Origin: an uncultured Myxococcales bacterium
GTDB lineage: Bacteria; Myxococcota_A; UBA9042
Assembly (NCBI GenBank): GCA_937915965.1
Contig: CALGHC010000354.1
Span: 1-5,035, forward strand
Direction: 5' to 3'
Length of the DNA: 5,035 nucleotides
The translations under genes and the position numbers were made by a program. How positions within the stretch are numbered: the stretch's first letter is position 1; each line of letters begins with the position of its first letter. Under the pieces are notes generated by a model that saw only the letters and a list, made by a program, of their open reading frames with translations, was not told the origin of the DNA and did not search any database. Shown here piece by piece: positions 4,058-5,035 of the stretch.

Positions 4058-5035
4058 TGCCGGCATAGCAGCTACGGCCGCCCTGGCTATGTCCGCCATC
4101 GTTGTTCCCGGCGTCGCCGCCGCGTTGAGCCCCGATGAGATCGTGACGCTCGTCAAGCTGGAGATCCCAGACGAGCAGATCATGAGGAAGATCGACAAGG
4201 ACAGCACGACCTACAAGTTGACGCCTTCGCAGATCCTCAGTCTGAAGAAGAAGGGCGTCTCGACCGTGCTCATCCGCTACATGCTCAGTCGCGGCTCGGT
4301 CACTGACGCGCCGAAGGCCGCCGAGCTCGCCGCGCCCAAGGTGGAACGCGAGCTCACGCCGGCGGAGCAGGCCGCGCAGGAAGCGCAGATGCGCGAGGAG
4401 GCCCGTCGGCTCGCCGAAGAGGAGCGTCGTCGCGAGGAAGGCCAACGCAAGGCGTTCGCCGGCAAGGTCCTCAAGAAGGGCAAGAGCCTCGCCGACGGTG
4501 GTCAGTTCGTCGCCGCCATCCAGGTCTTCACCAAGTTCGTCAACGATGGCATCGGTGGAGTGCCGTTCGCGCCGGACTCGCAGGAAGCGTACGTGGCCCG
4601 CTACGGCATCGCCAACGCGCTCGCCCGCGCTGGCCTCTTCCAAGCTGCGGCGAGCAACCTCCTCGACGTGGTGCGCGTCGGTCCCGACAAGATGTACTTC
4701 ATGGACGCTTTCAATCAGCTCCGCGAGCTGCGTCGCAAGATCAACTACCGACCGCCCGAACTTGAGGATCTCACGCGATTCTCGGTCGCCACGTTGCCCG
4801 ACGCGTTCAAGAACAGCTTCCACTACTTTGTCGGCGAGTTCCTGCATGACTTCGGTCTGTCGGGTGAAGCCGTTCCGTATCTGGAGAACGTCAAGTCGGG
4901 GGCCGACGACTACGCCCGCGCCCAGTACCTGCTCGGCCTCGTCGCCCTGCCACGCGCCCCCCCCGAGGGGTTGCAGGAGTCGTCTGAACAGCGCACGGCC
5001 CGCATGCGCGCCGATATGGAAAATGTCGCCAAGGC
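4020..5035 (+). CDS. Exported periplasmic TPR-like protein (GltC-like candidate), 3' end outside window
   Basis: At least 338 residues are visible and the frame is open to the window end. Residues 1-34 form a signal peptide: basic MKMR at 9-12, hydrophobic core, then GVAA before LSPDE. Without a lipobox Cys the product should be soluble in the periplasm. Residues 37-89 are a two-part helical module (SPDEIVTLV..IPDEQIMRKI, then LTPSQILSLKKKGVSTVLIRYML) seen in many bacterial envelope proteins as a small helical repeat. Residues 108-146 are a Glu/Arg-rich likely coiled coil. From about 147 on there are TPR-like helix pairs: FVAAIQVFTKFV (163-174), ARYGIANALARAGLFQAAASNLL (193-215), and HYFVGEFLHDFGLSGEAVPYLE (268-289) with DYARAQYLLGLVAL (297-310). 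TPR domains bind protein partners, so a scaffold joining the two barrels to other parts is plausible. Following paired barrels, it matches the place of gltC in M. xanthus; this is inference from order and fold. Starts at 4014 or 4044 remain possible; the latter gives the shortest signal peptide. Confidence 0.85.
   Translation, partial: MRSAWSHPMKMRIAGIAATAALAMSAIVVPGVAAALSPDEIVTLVKLEIPDEQIMRKIDKDSTTYKLTPSQILSLKKKGVSTVLIRYMLSRGSVTDAPKAAELAAPKVERELTPAEQAAQEAQMREEARRLAEEERRREEGQRKAFAGKVLKKGKSLADGGQFVAAIQVFTKFVNDGIGGVPFAPDSQEAYVARYGIANALARAGLFQAAASNLLDVVRVGPDKMYFMDAFNQLRELRRKINYRPPELEDLTRFSVATLPDAFKNSFHYFVGEFLHDFGLSGEAVPYLENVKSGADDYARAQYLLGLVALPRAPPEGLQESSEQRTARMRADMENVAK

Noticed and set aside
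3911..4138. Small plus-strand open frame between barrel gene 2 and the TPR gene
   Set aside because: It overlaps the TPR gene by over 100 nt, becomes Arg/His-rich in the overlap, and has a poorly placed ribosome binding site.
3999..4847. Minus-strand open frame of 282 codons over the TPR gene
   Set aside because: Leu/Glu/Arg-rich mirror of the sense helices; the sense frame has a signal peptide, ribosome binding site and TPR-like pattern and stays open to the window end.

Overview
The window looks like GC-rich, Gram-negative DNA, most likely from Myxococcota or a related deltaproteobacterial lineage. This rests on the strong G/C bias at third codon positions, the Shine-Dalgarno-led start sites, the Cys-rich 'C..DDDC..G.C' modules typical of myxobacterial secreted proteins, and a pair of small outer-membrane beta-barrel proteins of the myxobacterial type. 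No species can be named from the sequence alone.

Layout: positions 1-320 hold no gene I can defend. They contain a possible sigma70-type promoter (65-94), a strong hairpin (137-161) and a 15-bp tandem repeat just before the first ribosome binding site. Four genes follow, all on the + strand. (1) 321-2132 is a 603-residue lipoprotein with a von Willebrand A (VWA) domain, an intact metal-binding (MIDAS) motif and 25 cysteines. (2) 2145-2912 and (3) 2947-3864 are two paralogous outer-membrane beta-barrel proteins. (4) 4020 to the window end is a secreted periplasmic protein with an N-terminal helical module, a charged coiled coil and TPR-like helices; its 3' end is outside the window. Genes 1-3 are separated by 12 and 34 nt and are almost certainly one transcript. 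Gene 4 follows after about 155 nt and probably belongs to the same unit.

All four products are exported. Together they suggest a cell-surface complex: a lipid-anchored VWA adhesin, two barrels to hold or display it, and a periplasmic TPR protein linking the barrels to inner parts. This resembles the outer-membrane module of the Myxococcus xanthus gliding (Agl-Glt) machinery, where GltA and GltB are barrels, GltC is a periplasmic TPR protein and CglB is a VWA lipoprotein adhesin. The match is by architecture and gene order, not by a similarity search, so it is an inference.

The most unusual DNA-level signal is a series of short tandem duplications at gene boundaries. The stop codons of both barrel genes lie inside tandem repeats, the leader of gene 1 has one, and the start of gene 4 has a duplicated 12-mer.
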